A stretch of DNA of 64,000 nt, from assembly GCA_033065855.1 (NCBI GenBank), contig JAVXUO010000922.1:1364001-1428000 (forward strand), written 5' to 3'. Every line of letters begins with the position of its first letter. Position 1 is the stretch's first letter. The position numbers were made by a program, and so were the translations under genes. Source of the stretch: Escallonia rubra (taxonomy: Eukaryota; Streptophyta; Magnoliopsida; Escalloniales; Escalloniaceae). Under the pieces are notes generated by a model that had not been told where the DNA came from, did no database searches, and worked only from the letters and a program-made list of their open reading frames with translations. Below are positions 44,761 to 58,300 of the stretch, one piece after another.

Positions 44761-47700
44761 TCTGGACCTAAGTATTGGACTGTGATTGTTGCTGTGGATG
44801 CATGCCGCGTCATCGCCCTCGCAGCATTGCCACTCCTCAAGCTCTATCTGGAAAGCCCTTGATGTCTGGCCTTACTCCATCAGTGATCTATCCCATATCA
44901 GCATACTTAATATCTGACTCGAACTCTATTGTTTGTGGTACTTCCATGTAAGATGCAAACTCACTTTCTTGACATCACCTATCATACGTGAATTGCTTTA
45001 ACCAATCTGGAATCCACTCTAAGATGGAATACTTAAAACTTTGTGTTTATTTAGGAAAGACTTAGCCAATTTGGTGCCAAAGTGTCGTGCCACCAATTTA
45101 GGGTAAAACTCATAAATTCTATCACTGAACACTTAAGTGTAGTTACGTAATGAAAATGCATGTACATAGAGAGCTACGTTAGTCCTTTCTTGAGTTCATC
45201 GTGGCTTGCAATCATTTGCGGGCAGCAGATTCAGAGTTCATTTTGCACTGTACTTGTTTCGATGTTTGACAAATTGAAGTAAAAGGAAACAATCAACTAT
45301 AAATACATGCACCTCGACCAATGCAACAAATAGTTCCATACTTAGATTCTAAAACGGAGCCAAGAACACCGAGAAAGGCCATTGTTTAAGTTTTGTAACG
45401 TATATGATACTGCTAAGCTCCTTCATCCATCACTTCTATAGCAATTTACAAACCAATTTCAAAGAAAACAGTTTTCAAGTCTTTAAAGTGAGAGTCATTG
45501 TACACTGAATTGGGCTAGCCGCATTGCCTAAGAAGTGTGCTTCATGATATGGTTGCCACCTAGTTTTGTAAATGTCCATTGCTTTGGCAAAAACGTTATG
45601 TACTTTGGCATTAAGAGCAGCTTTAGAGGAATCTTAAGTTACGATGATGAGTTAAAAGTAATTCGCTTTAAGAACTTTTTATTTTAGAGCCTTCGTTATT
45701 TCGTGTGCATTGTACAAATAAGTCAGAAAAACTAATTAACACACAAATAAGCCATAGAAAACTAAATAGCATACCACCAACTGATGAAGGTGCAAAAAGG
45801 CGTGCGACACAACGCTTCAAAATTAAGTATAAATAATTTACTGGGTGCTCCGGAATTGATGGTTCCTTCCAATTATTCCGACCATCTATATCTATATAAT
45901 ATCATTTGAATGCATAATGTAAGTATTCCTCGCTCCCTTAGCCACTTTTTCTAGCCTGTATTGGTTCAGATTCCGGATTCGTAACCATAAAGTAATTAAA
46001 ACAAGCAGGCGGAAACGCGCTTCATTGATGACTCCAGCTATCCCGGGTCACCGTCGGCATTCGATTTGATTGGAATGACAAATAGGAACCTGGCGGCTTA
46101 CCTTTAGCCAGCTCTGTCCGCGGGTCATTGACGAGCTGCTGGAATCAATGGTCCGACTGCCTGAGAAATGATGGCATTGTAAAACAGCATCAGAGCGCAA
46201 ATCGAAGAAAATGCCCCTGATTTGCGCTCAAATTTCATGGCATTGTAAGTTTCAATGGCATATTTCTTCGCTTACCGTGCTTTTGTAGGCAACCCATGCG
46301 GAAACGTGTCTTTCTATCGTCGATCCAAACATATCACTCGCCTTCGTGAGACGTATTTGAAGGTATGCCCACCCGATCTCTTCTATTCAACTACCAACAC
46401 GCCCGAGAGATATACAACCGGAAACGAAATCTATTGTTCTTTGTGATGTTTTAAGTGATGGGTCGAATCAATATTCAATAGGAGCATACCCACGTATAAA
46501 TTTTGCTAATCACTTATTGTGTGCTATGATTATTTCGTCTAAAAAAAGCGTTTTTTTCTTGCATGCTGAACTTTGTAATGTTCTTGAATGAAATGAAGAG
46601 GTTGCTTTTCTGTTTATTATTGCAGTGTTGTTGTTGTTGTTCTTATGTTCTGTCCTGTTTTGAGGTCGATCTTCTTGTGATTTTTTGCTTCATTGAGTTT
46701 GAGAAGGAAACATTAAGCACCTATGCACCGCCCGCATCAGGTTATGTTGGGGAAAGAGCTTTTAGTGCTCTATCTTAATATGGATTTTAGTAATAGCTCC
46801 TTTCCATTTGACCTGGCAAATATGTTTCTCTTGGAAGTGGATTGTACTCTGTTTCTCTGTGAAGTGGCTTGTTGCAAATCTGACTCAAATTTGAACGTGA
46901 TGCGCAATGAAAAGTTATTGCAAGTTTCTAGGTTTGTTTAAATCTTCCCATGAATTTCTTCCCTGTTGTGTGTATTCGTTCTGCTTGAGAACAATGTGAA
47001 TGCATGGAGTATGAAGTAATACTTTGTCTCAGTTTTACCAGTCGCCTTGCTTTGCATACTATTAGTGCGTTAATTCTGATCAGAGTTTTACCTGTATAAA
47101 ATGACAAGGTGACTGAAAAAGGAGCAGAAGCTCTTTGGAACTTGAAAGTTTGGTTTACTGAAATATTCGGTACAAACTCGGTTCAGTTGTGAATACTTTC
47201 AGTTGTCAAGCACATAGGAGCATGTAACATGTTAATTGTGCCCATAGATGCTTTAGTATTTACGTAAAAACCATGTTATTGCCATGACCAAATATACATT
47301 TGTGTGTTGCAATGCTGGTTCAGAGTGACTCCTCCGTTACAGATGTATATTTGGTCTTGTGCAGATATCTGAATTAACTGATGATTTTACGTTCAGAAAC
47401 CAATACCAAAGCTTTTTCCCCTTTACGGATTTTCTTATGCCCAACTGTTGGTATTCTCTTGTACTGTCCTCAATATTTCCTAGGTTGATTTTGAGTACCC
47501 CTTGTACACTTCACTCGATGTTACCTCTCTCTTAGTTTGCTTCTTGTTTGGTGATGCTTCCTCCCTTCAATGCTGGAGAGAAGGAAGAGCTCAGTTTATA
47601 GACTTGCATGAATGGGTTAGTATTGAAGACAGCAAAATGTCTATTCAAGGTGATGCCTTGAATAAAATAGTGGTTCTATTGCCTTGTGACAGTGTGACAC

Positions 47701-49780
47701 ATTTGATTGCTAACCTAACAATAATCAGGGTGCATGATTCCTTCGCGTTACACCGAGGTCATGAGGAGGTAGGTATGGCATAGCTCATGCCCATAGAATA
47801 TAGAGCAGAAACACAGTTTTATGTGGCTAGTAGAGGCAGTAATTGTAGGCAAGGCTCCATGAAGACCCCCCCCCCCCGCCCCCCCAAAAAAAAAAGAGCT
47901 AGTGAATAGTGATGCCCGCTGGATTCAAGGAAGCTGGGAATACCAGCAACACCAACGATCCTTGCAGCAATAAGAACCCACTAGATCAGTTGTGGCATCA
48001 AAGACTCATGGGAGACCAACAACAATAGCCGCACGAGGTGGGGATAAGAGCTGGAGCGGGTGGTGAGGTTCTGGGGGCGGGAGTGGGAGCGAGTTTGAAG
48101 TTCAGATGTGAGGTTCTGGCAAGAGCATCACTAGTCTAGGAGATTCTTGAAACTAAGCCAACAAAAAGACATTGCTTGACACATTCCACTGTATCATACC
48201 TAGTCCACCACTCCACCTTATTCTTGCATCCACCAAACCACTGCCCCCTTCAGGGCCCGCTGCATGGCATGTAGGTCTGACGTAGTGAATGCTCTCCTAG
48301 TTCAAACCTGTTAGCCATCGACTGGAGTCCATCTACACCATGCTTAACAAATTAGCTTACCACCAAAAACTTTGACTAGGTAGATGATGTACTAGTTCCT
48401 TGGGCAACTGATTGGCGACTGTATAAGTTGGTCAGACATGGAAGGTGCATGTGATTGTGAGCCGAGGGGAACCTGGTTTCCGAACAGGATCTTTGCCTTC
48501 TGCTTTCTGCATTCTTCTTAAAGATTGCTCAGTTCCAGCTTAGCTAACCGTTATCAACTGGTTGCTGCTACAAGTTGAAGGGGCTCAGGATATTGGTAAA
48601 GTTCCTCAATAGCTGAAACAATTCATGTCGACCTGCTTCTTATTGCCTTATCACAGTGGGTCCCAGTTGATGGGATGTACTATCTTTCTTCTCTACGTAG
48701 CCCTCAGGTTCATCTGGTTCATATTCCTTGGGGCAACATATGGTAATTAGGAAGTATATGGAATGCTCATAACAGAGATCGACTAGAGCTTATGCCGTTG
48801 ATTACTTTCCCAAGACTATAAAGTCCTACACCTACTCATGCTTGTCAAAAATAAAGAGGAAAAGAGCTAGTTGAAGGTAGTTTCTTCCGCCTGTGAGCCA
48901 ATCACACCTTTCATGCACTCGCATTTATCGACCGAAGCCATAGTCCAGCCCATCTAATCTCACGAAATTAAGCGTACACAAGCATCTGAACTGGCATTCT
49001 AATGCGCTATAGAGACCAAGTAGGAACTATTTGTGAAGACACTCTATTCTAATCACAAGGCAAATGCAGTGGTAACTACTCTATGTTGAAGCCTGGAGCT
49101 AGTCTAAATGTGAATCCTCTAAATGTGCAGCCGGAAGGATAAAAAAGTCAATTAAACAAATACATTATTGTACCGACAGAGGTGCTTGAGAATTATCCGA
49201 TCGTTAGCTGGATGGATGTTTGTTCCTGTAGTGCCGAAAAATTGGTAACATACGCGGGAATCTTTAGGAGGTCTCTGCAGTGGGATGTGTTTCTATGTGC
49301 AAAACCTATATAGCTAGTATCTTAGTCGTCAATCTCCAGCCATCCAACTAAATAGTAGGATATAGCATAACTTAATCAACTTGTCTCAGCTCAGATGAAA
49401 GGAGATCCTGAGATTTAAGGCCTGCAAAAGGAATGAAGGGGACAAACTTTGCTACATTAAACAATTTTGATGAGAAATTCCTCATCGAGTGAATGTTTAA
49501 GAGTATGACATCCTCTTTGTTTTGCTCAAAGACGAAATTTACAACTGTATCATCTAAAAAATCTGCTTTTTTCCAAGATGCAGTCTGGTCATCTTCCGAC
49601 TTCAATGTTTAAGAGTATGACATCCTCTTTGTTGAGCAGAATTTAGTTCTTACCTCAATATTGAACTGCGGCGCTTGATTATCATAAACAATTTCCCAGT
49701 TCAGATAGTAAGAAACTGTCAGCTGAAATGATCAAAGGGGGTTCCAGACTGAAGGTAAGTAGTATCAAAAAAAGAATGAA
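44761..49780. other. Gene-poor region, about 5 kb
   Basis: No protein family is recognised on either strand. Points noted: a hairpin of 11-bp stem GAGCGCAAATC/GATTTGCGCTC at about 46192-46227 within a direct repeat TGGCATTGTAA; CTG/GTT-rich tract near 46622; a C-run then A-run at 47866-47897; and a 28-bp direct repeat starting AATGTTTAAGAGTATGACA at 49493 and 49606. Open frames of 60-93 codons (46255, 46563, 47502) have no domains. Confidence 0.45.
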
Positions 49781-49785
49781 GCTAC

Positions 49786-49791
49786 TTTATT
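49786..49791 (-). terminator. Poly(A) signal for the distal syntaxin 3' end
   Basis: On the minus strand AATAAA (GAGCAATAAAGTAGC) lies about 95 nt beyond the stop codon of the distal last exon, so that exon has its own plausible 3' end. Confidence 0.55.
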
Positions 49792-49885
49792 GCTCACAAT
49801 ATTTTACTCGATTGGCTCATTTCAATCCCTGAATACATATGTTAGACAAAGAAAAAGAACTCCTCACTCAGTGTTCCCTTCTTAT

Positions 49886-50047
49886 TTACTTCTTCCATGG
49901 TTTTAGAATAGATAGTACAACTATGAGCGCTATGATCAGAAGCAGAGAAATGGCTATCATCATGCATTTTCTTGACCTCTTCTGCAAGCTCTTGGCAGTT
50001 TGAAGGGCATCTGTACCCGACTGCACATGATCCACTGCGTTTGCTAC
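49886..50047 (-). CDS. Distal alternative last exon of the syntaxin gene
   Basis: The exon starts after TATAG and reads [20 protein letters not shown], then SRKCMMIAISLLLIIALIVV as membrane anchor, ending LKPWKK and TAA (49886-49888): 53 codons plus stop, phase 0, exactly exchangeable with the proximal exon 13. Joined to exon 12 (52496) it gives a 307-residue syntaxin. It aligns over its whole length to the proximal version with about half of the residues changed, mostly in the anchor and tail; the reading frame is intact, which argues for selection. No canonical upstream exons are duplicated, so it is an alternative terminal exon, not a second gene. Confidence 0.9.
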   Translation of the reverse strand, partial: VANAVDHVQSGTDALQTAKSLQKRSRKCMMIAISLLLIIALIVVLSILKPWKK

Positions 50048-51822
50048 CTATATGATCAAGAAATAAACATTTCTCGGATGAGCACTGATATATCAAATAG
50101 TCTTGGTATCCAACTTCATCAAGAATGTATTCAAGCTAAAAGCTTAAATGCCACAGTCCGTACAAGTTATAGAGGAGAGAGAAGGGGAGAGAGAGAGAGA
50201 GTCACAATCAGGCAGACACCACAGTGAGCAGACACCCTGCTTAATGTTTGAGTCGTAATACCAGTGTTCCACTCCTCTCGTGTGGATATCCTAGAGATCC
50301 ACTCCTCTTGTGTGGATAGAGCGGACACTCGAGTACTTAAAGAAGCATACCTTTTGTCTTGATTCGCATGCTATGCTCGAATGCAGGCTCATTGAGACTG
50401 GATCAGTGAAAGCATTTTGTAATGACAGTAGATAGATATACACATGTTTTATTGCTATGGGCCTATGTAAATTTTGAGTCATGCAGATGTCTGTAATAAC
50501 TTGAAATTTTACTATTAATGTCATGCGCTCATCTAAAAAAAAAAAAAAAAAAACATAAATGGACAGTTCTCTTTTTTCTCGTGACAAATCCCTCGCGTTT
50601 AAACCTCATACTTGACCTCAATCCCCCCCTCATTAGTTGCAGATCTAGACGTCCTCTAACTCAAGACTTGCAATGTAAATATATATCTACCCTTCCAATC
50701 AAGAATCTCAATGGAGCGCATAATTGTGATCAGGTCAATGAGACTTCTTGTGTCTGGCAAGTACGCTTGCGTTAATACCATTTTGTGGTAGAATAGTGGA
50801 CACACAAGCCCCCAAGGGAGATCACTTAGTGAGGGGGAGATAACACCAAGTCGAGATATCACAAAACTTGGTAACAACTTGCTATCGTGATACCGATCAC
50901 AATTTGCTCAACTCACTCGACACATGACACTACGTACTCACTTGAGCCGCCGCTGTTGATGCCCAGCCTCTGTTCTCCTCTTATACGTTGTTCCCCTCGC
51001 TTCAATCCAGAAGTCTTGTACACGTAGTAGGTCTATGTAGGATACTCGTGTATGTAGGCTATTTAGGATACTCCAGACTATACCATCATACACAATGTCT
51101 CTAACCTTAATTAAAATACTCTAGTCAAGTCCACTAATAATCAAGTTTATCATCCACTAAAAAAGGTTCCGTAGATTGTAAACCAGTGAAAATAGGGAAT
51201 CAGACCTAATGTTTTGCCCCAAGTTGACAACTCTTTATGTAACGGGACAAAGTTCTAAATGATAACACGGGGCACGTTATGACATATGAAAGATGCTGCC
51301 TAATTTTGCACCTTTTTTCACATCCTATATTCATCGCTAAAAGTTGCACTAGCAACAAATTATTTACTCTTTTTTAGCATCAAAAATGGTACTCCGTGTG
51401 TTAACAAGTATTCATTCAAGGTGTTAACATTCCAATGTAAGAATAACTCAAAAGTTTTGAACTTCATAAACAATTGTTAGATAAATGTACTAGCACAAGT
51501 AAAACAAATATTAAAAAAGTTAATTTATATACATATACACCCATTTGGGATGAAGTGTTAGTAAAAATAAAACTCAATGTAATGGAACGAAAATAATTTG
51601 GAGACAGAATTGAGAATCAAAGAAATGTAAATAGATTTACTTAAAAGTGTCTCAGCTATAAGGCTGAAAAAGGATTAAAAAAAAACAAAGGGAATGTCCA
51701 TGTTATGTTTTCCAACACCCTAATTCATTGCTAAAAAAATTCATGTTTTTATGGCTAATGCACTTTTTAGCGACGAATCGAGTGTGTGAAACATTGCACC
51801 AAGGAAATAGACGCAGGATAAC

Positions 51823-51828
51823 TTTATT
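51823..51828 (-). terminator. Poly(A) signal for the proximal syntaxin 3' end
   Basis: AATAAA on the minus strand (CAAATAAAGTT) lies about 395 nt past the proximal stop codon. It is the first full match downstream of that exon that was noticed and lies upstream of the distal exon. Confidence 0.45.
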
Positions 51829-52221
51829 TGACAACAAAATAACCAAGTAATGTTTCGCGTCATGGAAAATGCTTTATGGGCTAATATATACCAAGTTGTG
51901 GTGTTAGTTGGAAACACAAACAAGAATAAGGAAGCCATTAGAGAAGCTAAAAGAAGGGCCAATAAATAGTATGTATTGCCTATCAAATATCTTGCAAATC
52001 AAACCAAAAAACTTCAAAGCATAAGTTGTCACTCCCAACTCTTCAACCCAAGAAAGCCCCACAGTCGCAAACCAAACTTTACACCCAAAAGAATAATAAA
52101 GAAAATGAATCGGGAAAGCGATGAAAATGAAAGAAGAAGCTCGTCTCCCACCGTATTATATAACTCTAAAACCGTTACCAGATAGGTGCACGGACACCTG
52201 AACTGTAAGACGGGGACTACT

Positions 52222-52395
52222 CTAAGCACCCTTGCCACTCTTCCAAGGTTGGATGACACCGACTACTATTATAGCGACTATAATTAAGAGGATAATTATC
52301 GCAATGCACATCCATTTTCGGGAGTTCCTCTGGAGACTCTTTGCTTTCTGAAGTGCAGTTGTCCCTGATTGGACATGATCGACTGCATTCGAAAC
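52222..52395 (-). CDS. Proximal last exon of the syntaxin gene
   Basis: 57 codons plus TAG, starting [20 protein letters not shown], with the anchor [20 protein letters not shown]. It follows exon 12 after an intron of only 100 bp (52396-52495). Its anchor and tail look like the canonical Arabidopsis SYP132 end as I recall it. Confidence 0.92.
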   Translation of the reverse strand, partial: VSNAVDHVQSGTTALQKAKSLQRNSRKWMCIAIIILLIIVAIIVVGVIQPWKSGKGA

Positions 52396-55300
52396 CTGAA
52401 CAGCATTCCATTAACACATGACCGGAAGCATAACACATTGTTTTGTTATAAAACAAGTGTTGTGCATACAAAAAGGTGGTGTGAGAGAAACAAACCTGGC
52501 TTTCAATGTTATCCAACAAGTCTCCTTGAGCCTCAACTAGCACTGCCATATCAAGGTAAATCTGACACAAACAAAATTAGCATATCAAATCCTTGCTGTT
52601 CCTTCCTCCAGGAGGTACAACTTTAAATCTGGGTGCAATTATACCTGATGCAGGTCGAGAAGCTTTCTCTCAATTTCCTTTACAGCATCATGCCTCTCCT
52701 GAATTTCTTCCAAGGTATTTAATACCTGAAAACGTACTTTTCGACTAAGAACTCGGTACCAAAACAGGAGGGAAAATCGAAAGGGAAGCATGGAGAGCTC
52801 CAAAACAATAATCTTGAGATTCCAAAGGAAATTAGACCACAAAACTCACAATGTGAACTATCTTGTCAAATAACAAAATTCTCTGGCACATTAAGCAAAA
52901 CTCAGATATCAATTAAAAGGAACATATAACTATGCTCTGCAATAGTTTGTGCTCTAAGCCCCCAAAGAGAACTTGTGAAACGAAGCTACAGATACATAGC
53001 TAAAAGTTTAAAGATTTGCTAACATGTAGACTCACAGACTTCTAGGTAGTTTTAGCTTGCTCTCATATGCAGTAAAACTTGAAAAATAAACCGTCCATAT
53101 TTTCCGGGTGAACATCCCGGTAGTGCTTGTAAAAGAGGACTTAAATTTCAATTTCGTTTTCCCTTGAAAAGTAGCAGATTGTCAGGGTAGTTATCTCCAT
53201 GAATTGAATATAAACGCGACAAAAATAATCTTGGTTGAGCATGAAATTGCTGTGTTATGGAACCAATTCCTAATACGTTCCCTCTGGTCTCAGTTTGGAT
53301 TATCCTATTTGTTATTTCACCTAAAAAGGGAAAACGCAAGCGAGAAAAAAGAAATTCTAAGGCGCACCACCAGAAAACAAAAACTGGTCTTCCTGTGGGA
53401 AAATAACTCAGTTGAAGTTTGAAATCAACTACTTCATCCTACATACTCCAAGATTTATATTCGTGTACAGACTGCTTATACAAGCACACAGTTGCCAACA
53501 CTGCTAAGTTGCTGGGTGAAGTTCCACGACTAACAAGGCCAAGGAGAAGGAAAACTCGATGCTTCTATGAGCTGTCACTCATTAAATTGTTTATCTTGGT
53601 ACAAGCATATAAGTTTAATGATAAACAGGAACAATGGACTGGCCAATCCCGAAAGAGCCATTGCACCGACACGAAATTCATTAAAGAAAGGCACCTTTTC
53701 TCTTGGAAAATATACACTAAAATATCTAACGAATTCATTTTAAGAGGTGTGCTATTCGATTAATGTCATTTGGGGGTCATGGATAATTCAACATTAAAGT
53801 GAAGTCATTTTTCATTATTTTCATAATACTTGCTATGTAATGGGTGCGTTCTTTCCTTCTGTATTTTCGGGCGGGGGGAAATAACTTGGGCGGTGGATAG
53901 GAAGGAAGGATGAACTCACTCAAAGTATAATCCACAATGAAGCAAACAACATATATGCAGTTCAAGATAACTTCTGACCATTACTAATCTCCAGAAAGAC
54001 AGGTATAACAAGGCATAATAACCGTATTACAAATCAACATGGTACCTGTCCTCGGCCAGTTTGTTGCATAGCATTCTGAAAGATTTGTTCACTGTTTCCA
54101 GTTTCTATCAGGTGGTTGATTGTCTAACAAGGTAAAGAAAGGTTAATTAAGATCACATCTGGGGCATTATAACTCAATATTAACGGAAACCAAGGTTACC
54201 TCTTCATCTGGTCTTGATCCTGTAACTGTTCATTAGTGAATTTGAAACACATGAGGAAACATGATCAGTTGGATAGTGGAGACAATATTACTTAAGGGTT
54301 TAACTACATCATGAATTCTTATTTTGTAAGCAGGCAGGTTGAAGTAAGCAAACCTGTAATTACCCTTCTCTCCACAACCTCACGATATTCATCATCGATC
54401 TTTTGCCTCAAAGTCTGATACAGCATAAGTTGATGAGAACATATAGACGACTTAACTGCCAATATAACCATGCACGTAAACATACCTGAAATTCTGTCAT
54501 AAGGTCTCTGAACTTCTTGGTCAAGGCACTGCAAGTTCAAGAGAGAATAAACTACTTTTAAGTACTAACATAAGTTAATTTATCGTAAAAGAGGAAGTAA
54601 TCTGTGACTCAGAGTTATTCTATTCATGGAACGCACTTTGTCATATTTGTCCGCGATCGGTCGATACCTGTTCCCTTTCCACAACCAGGCTTCTGTCGAT
54701 TAGCTAAGTTCTACAAGGGAAACAAAAAGGAATCAGTTTATACTACCATAAGAGCTAACAACTCTAGCAGAACTTGTAGCCAAATACAAGAAAAAGAACA
54801 GTCACTGAAAAGGAGCAATACATCTTTGTTTATTGCTTCTACTTTCGCTTTCACATTACGTGCAATCTTGCCCACTTCATCAACATCTTTCTCCATTCGC
54901 TTCCTGATAGCTGGAAACAACAGTTATAGGTTATTACTGCGGAAGCATAGCAAACACAAGCAGTTGGCATTGTACATCAATAGCTCCTAAACTAAATGCT
55001 ATTTGACATGGCTAACTTAGTTATTTTTGGCAAGTGCAACTATACAACTGTATAATTGGCTAGTAAGCAGCACTAAGCCATGTGATCGACTCATGGCTAA
55101 TCTATGTCAAAATAACAGGTTATGGTCTATTTTCAACTATGACCAAGTTACTAGAAGTAGAAAAAGAATTTCACCTTTCATAGCGGAAGCTTTAGTAACA
55201 GACTTTGACTCCTCGTTGGCATCCTGGGACAAGATCAACAAAAACGTGAATATTTGCCAAAACGTTTGTTGTCCAAGCGAATTAGGACTCCAAGATAACT

Positions 55301-58300
55301 AATTTTATATTACAGTCCTTTAGCCTTTACTTTGATTAGTCCCATTAATAATTGGGATAGTCATGTAAGATGTCTTAGCAATGCCTATAGAGAGTTTAGT
55401 AAAAAGAAAGAGTTACTAGAAAATCTAAATGAAAACAATGACATGAGCAAGGTACTCCAGGAAAAACTGACACAAGTATCTAAGAGGTCAGGTAATCATT
55501 TAAGACAGCAACTGCTCTTGATCTTGTTATTTCTTTACAAGTGGAGTAATTGCTGAAGTGTATAAAGTTCTTGAACCATTTTATGTTGTTAAGTCCTAGG
55601 ATTTTGACTACCTTAATCCTTAAAAAGTGTGAGTGGACTCAAACATATCCATGGTTGAAGAATTCATAGCAACCCTTACAAATTTTTCTCTGCTCCCTCT
55701 ACTTCCTCACAAACCCAACCTTATAACGTATTCAAGCATTGGATTACATCAATCAAATAGGATAATTTTCCTTGAAGGAAAGATCGAGAAGCAGCAAGGT
55801 TGAGCATATATGCAAAGGATATACTCTAACTTTTACTTTCTTTTCTTGGGCAAGCGAAAAGCAAACAACTAAGAGCATCAAGGGGGAAAAACCTACCGAA
55901 ACTGAACAATGGGAAGGAGAAGAGAAAAACAAGTTTATATATCGGTAAAACTATAACTTGTAAACCCAAAATCCCAGTGGTGGGGTGGGAGGTAACCCAT
56001 GTTCAAATTCATAATAGCAGTTCCATCCTTAGTAGTAGGGAACTCCTAATATGGTGACACTTCTCTCTTGGAAACTCACTTTTGCGATCCCAAGTTAGGA
56101 GCTCCACAAGATCTTGTCCCAAGCTAATATGGGAACTCGATCCCGTCAGCTGGACACAGATGCATGGAACAAGTGAGAGTGCCTGAAAATCAAGCCCTTT
56201 TCAACTCATTCTTTGTTTCTCTCTTCCTTCACGTCCTTAGAGCCTCCTTGTCTGTTGTTGATGGCTACCTTCCTCAAGAGAATAGAGCTTGTCAATCAGT
56301 TCTCTCTCTCTCTCTCTCCCTCCCCCCCCCCCCGAGAGAGAGAACAGAGCTTTTCAGGTGCTTACGCTCCCCAGCCCCCGTTCCCGTTCCAGCCCCCCTT
56401 TGTGCAACTAAGGTTCCATCCCCATCAATTGAGGGTTTCTTCACTTTGTAGTGCCCCCTTCACCACAAATACAACTTGGCAACCACACCAGCTCAATTTT
56501 TCATTTTGCACTGCCTCCTAACAGAATTCTAATATCTCCTTGACTGATTCAGATGTAACTGACCGAGCATACAACTATATATTTGTCCAGCAGTATATAA
56601 CCACTCCAAAAGTACTGAAGATTGAACATAATAAAAGAGAAATTGCCAGGAAGAGATAAAGAAGCAAAAAATTTTAAGACTGGCAATTTGCCCATCAAAT
56701 GGGGGGCCTTCTAGAAAACTGGCATAAAAGGGTAAACTCAACCACGGATCTAAGCGTAAATCCATTAAATCTTCAACAAATTAATGAGGAGGGCCATATC
56801 CCTTAAATCAAATGAAGAAGTGCATTTAATTCGAATGAAAGCCAATGAATTGCTTATAACTACTTCCTCTTCAAATGGGAGAAAAAAGTGATCTTCTCAT
56901 TCATTTCATATCACATGTTTTAAAATTTTTACTTCTGCCCGAGTTTCCTGAATTAGAAGTTAGAAGTAAAGTTCAAACTTTTAATTCTGCAGGAGTTTCC
57001 TAAAGCTTAAAAGTTAGAAGTACAAGTCCACCATATCAAAACGGATGCCCATCGAGTGTAAAAGCCTACTTGAGAATCTTGCCAAATCAGAATAAAATCT
57101 ATATCTTCCAGAACTAAGTTTCATGATGTTAGGTTGTGTCCATGGCAAGGAGATCTGACTTTCAGGTTTTGAACAAGCTAAACAGTAATATGCTCATCAC
57201 CTTCCAGAACAACTAACCAAAGATTGGTACTTAGTAGTCAAACCCATGCAAATTTACAGAAAAAATGAAGAAATAAATGGTTGACAACTGATAATTTCTT
57301 CTTCAGAACATATTACATGCAAATAATAAGCTCAAAATAAGGTCAAATATACGTTGCATGAGCCACGCCGTACTAAATTAAAAGTCATTCTGTATATTTT
57401 GTTACATCACAAAAAAGAAAAAGACAGCTCTGCAGGAATTTCATACCTTGAGTTTCTTAAGTAACTCCGAAAGCTTATCAACCTGTTTATCAACCTCTTG
57501 TATCTACAAATCAAAGAAAGAACAGAGATAAGAAACAGAAGACAAAAAACTCAATACTAGTATCGAAATAATACAAACTCAAAGAGAGAGTGAATTTTTG
57601 CTTGCGGGAGATAAGGGAAAAAAATGTTACTTATAATTCAACTATTCTAAACCTTTGGCCCAAACAACAAGAGTTGTACACGAATCCTTTTTCTTCCACT
57701 CTCCCAAATTCAAATTCTCAAACATAATAGATAACATATGATATCTTCAATACACCATCCCTCCATTCTAATTAGAATCTATACAATACCTAGATAGTTA
57801 GTGAGATTTCAAACCACAAAAGAGTCCGGACTCAGGAGTGCATTTACCTGCTTATTGAAAGCTTCCATTCCCAAATCCGAGTTACTCCTCGGAACCGGAA
57901 CTCGGGTGCCCATCTCAATATCTGTTTCCCTAGAAGGATGCTCTTTGGCATCACCAACAAATGAATCCTGAAAGTATTACCAATTACACAAATCTAAATA
58001 AACTCCACACCAGATCACCTAAAATGCAGAACAACCAATTGTGTAACCAAATCAACAGTTAAAGCACGATCAAGGAAAAAAAAAAAAAAAAAACAAAACA
58101 AGAGAATGTCAGTGTCATCATTAGGCTTTGTTTGGCCGCATAACATTTTATACATGGCATCTGGCGGAATATTAGTGTAATTGGCATGATTAACGCCCGT
58201 TTTGGGGATAATCCCTCGTGGGTTTTTGCTTCCAACAACAAGAAACCCAAATCCATTGAACAAATCAAATTAACATAATGTTTGAAAAGCCATCACCAAA

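Noticed and set aside
46192-46227. 11-bp-stem hairpin considered as a microRNA precursor
   Set aside because: Stem too short for a plant microRNA precursor and no extended pairing on either side.
49842-50096. 84-codon minus-strand frame overlapping the distal syntaxin exon
   Set aside because: Wrong reading frame; the in-phase reading gives the SNARE end and membrane anchor instead.
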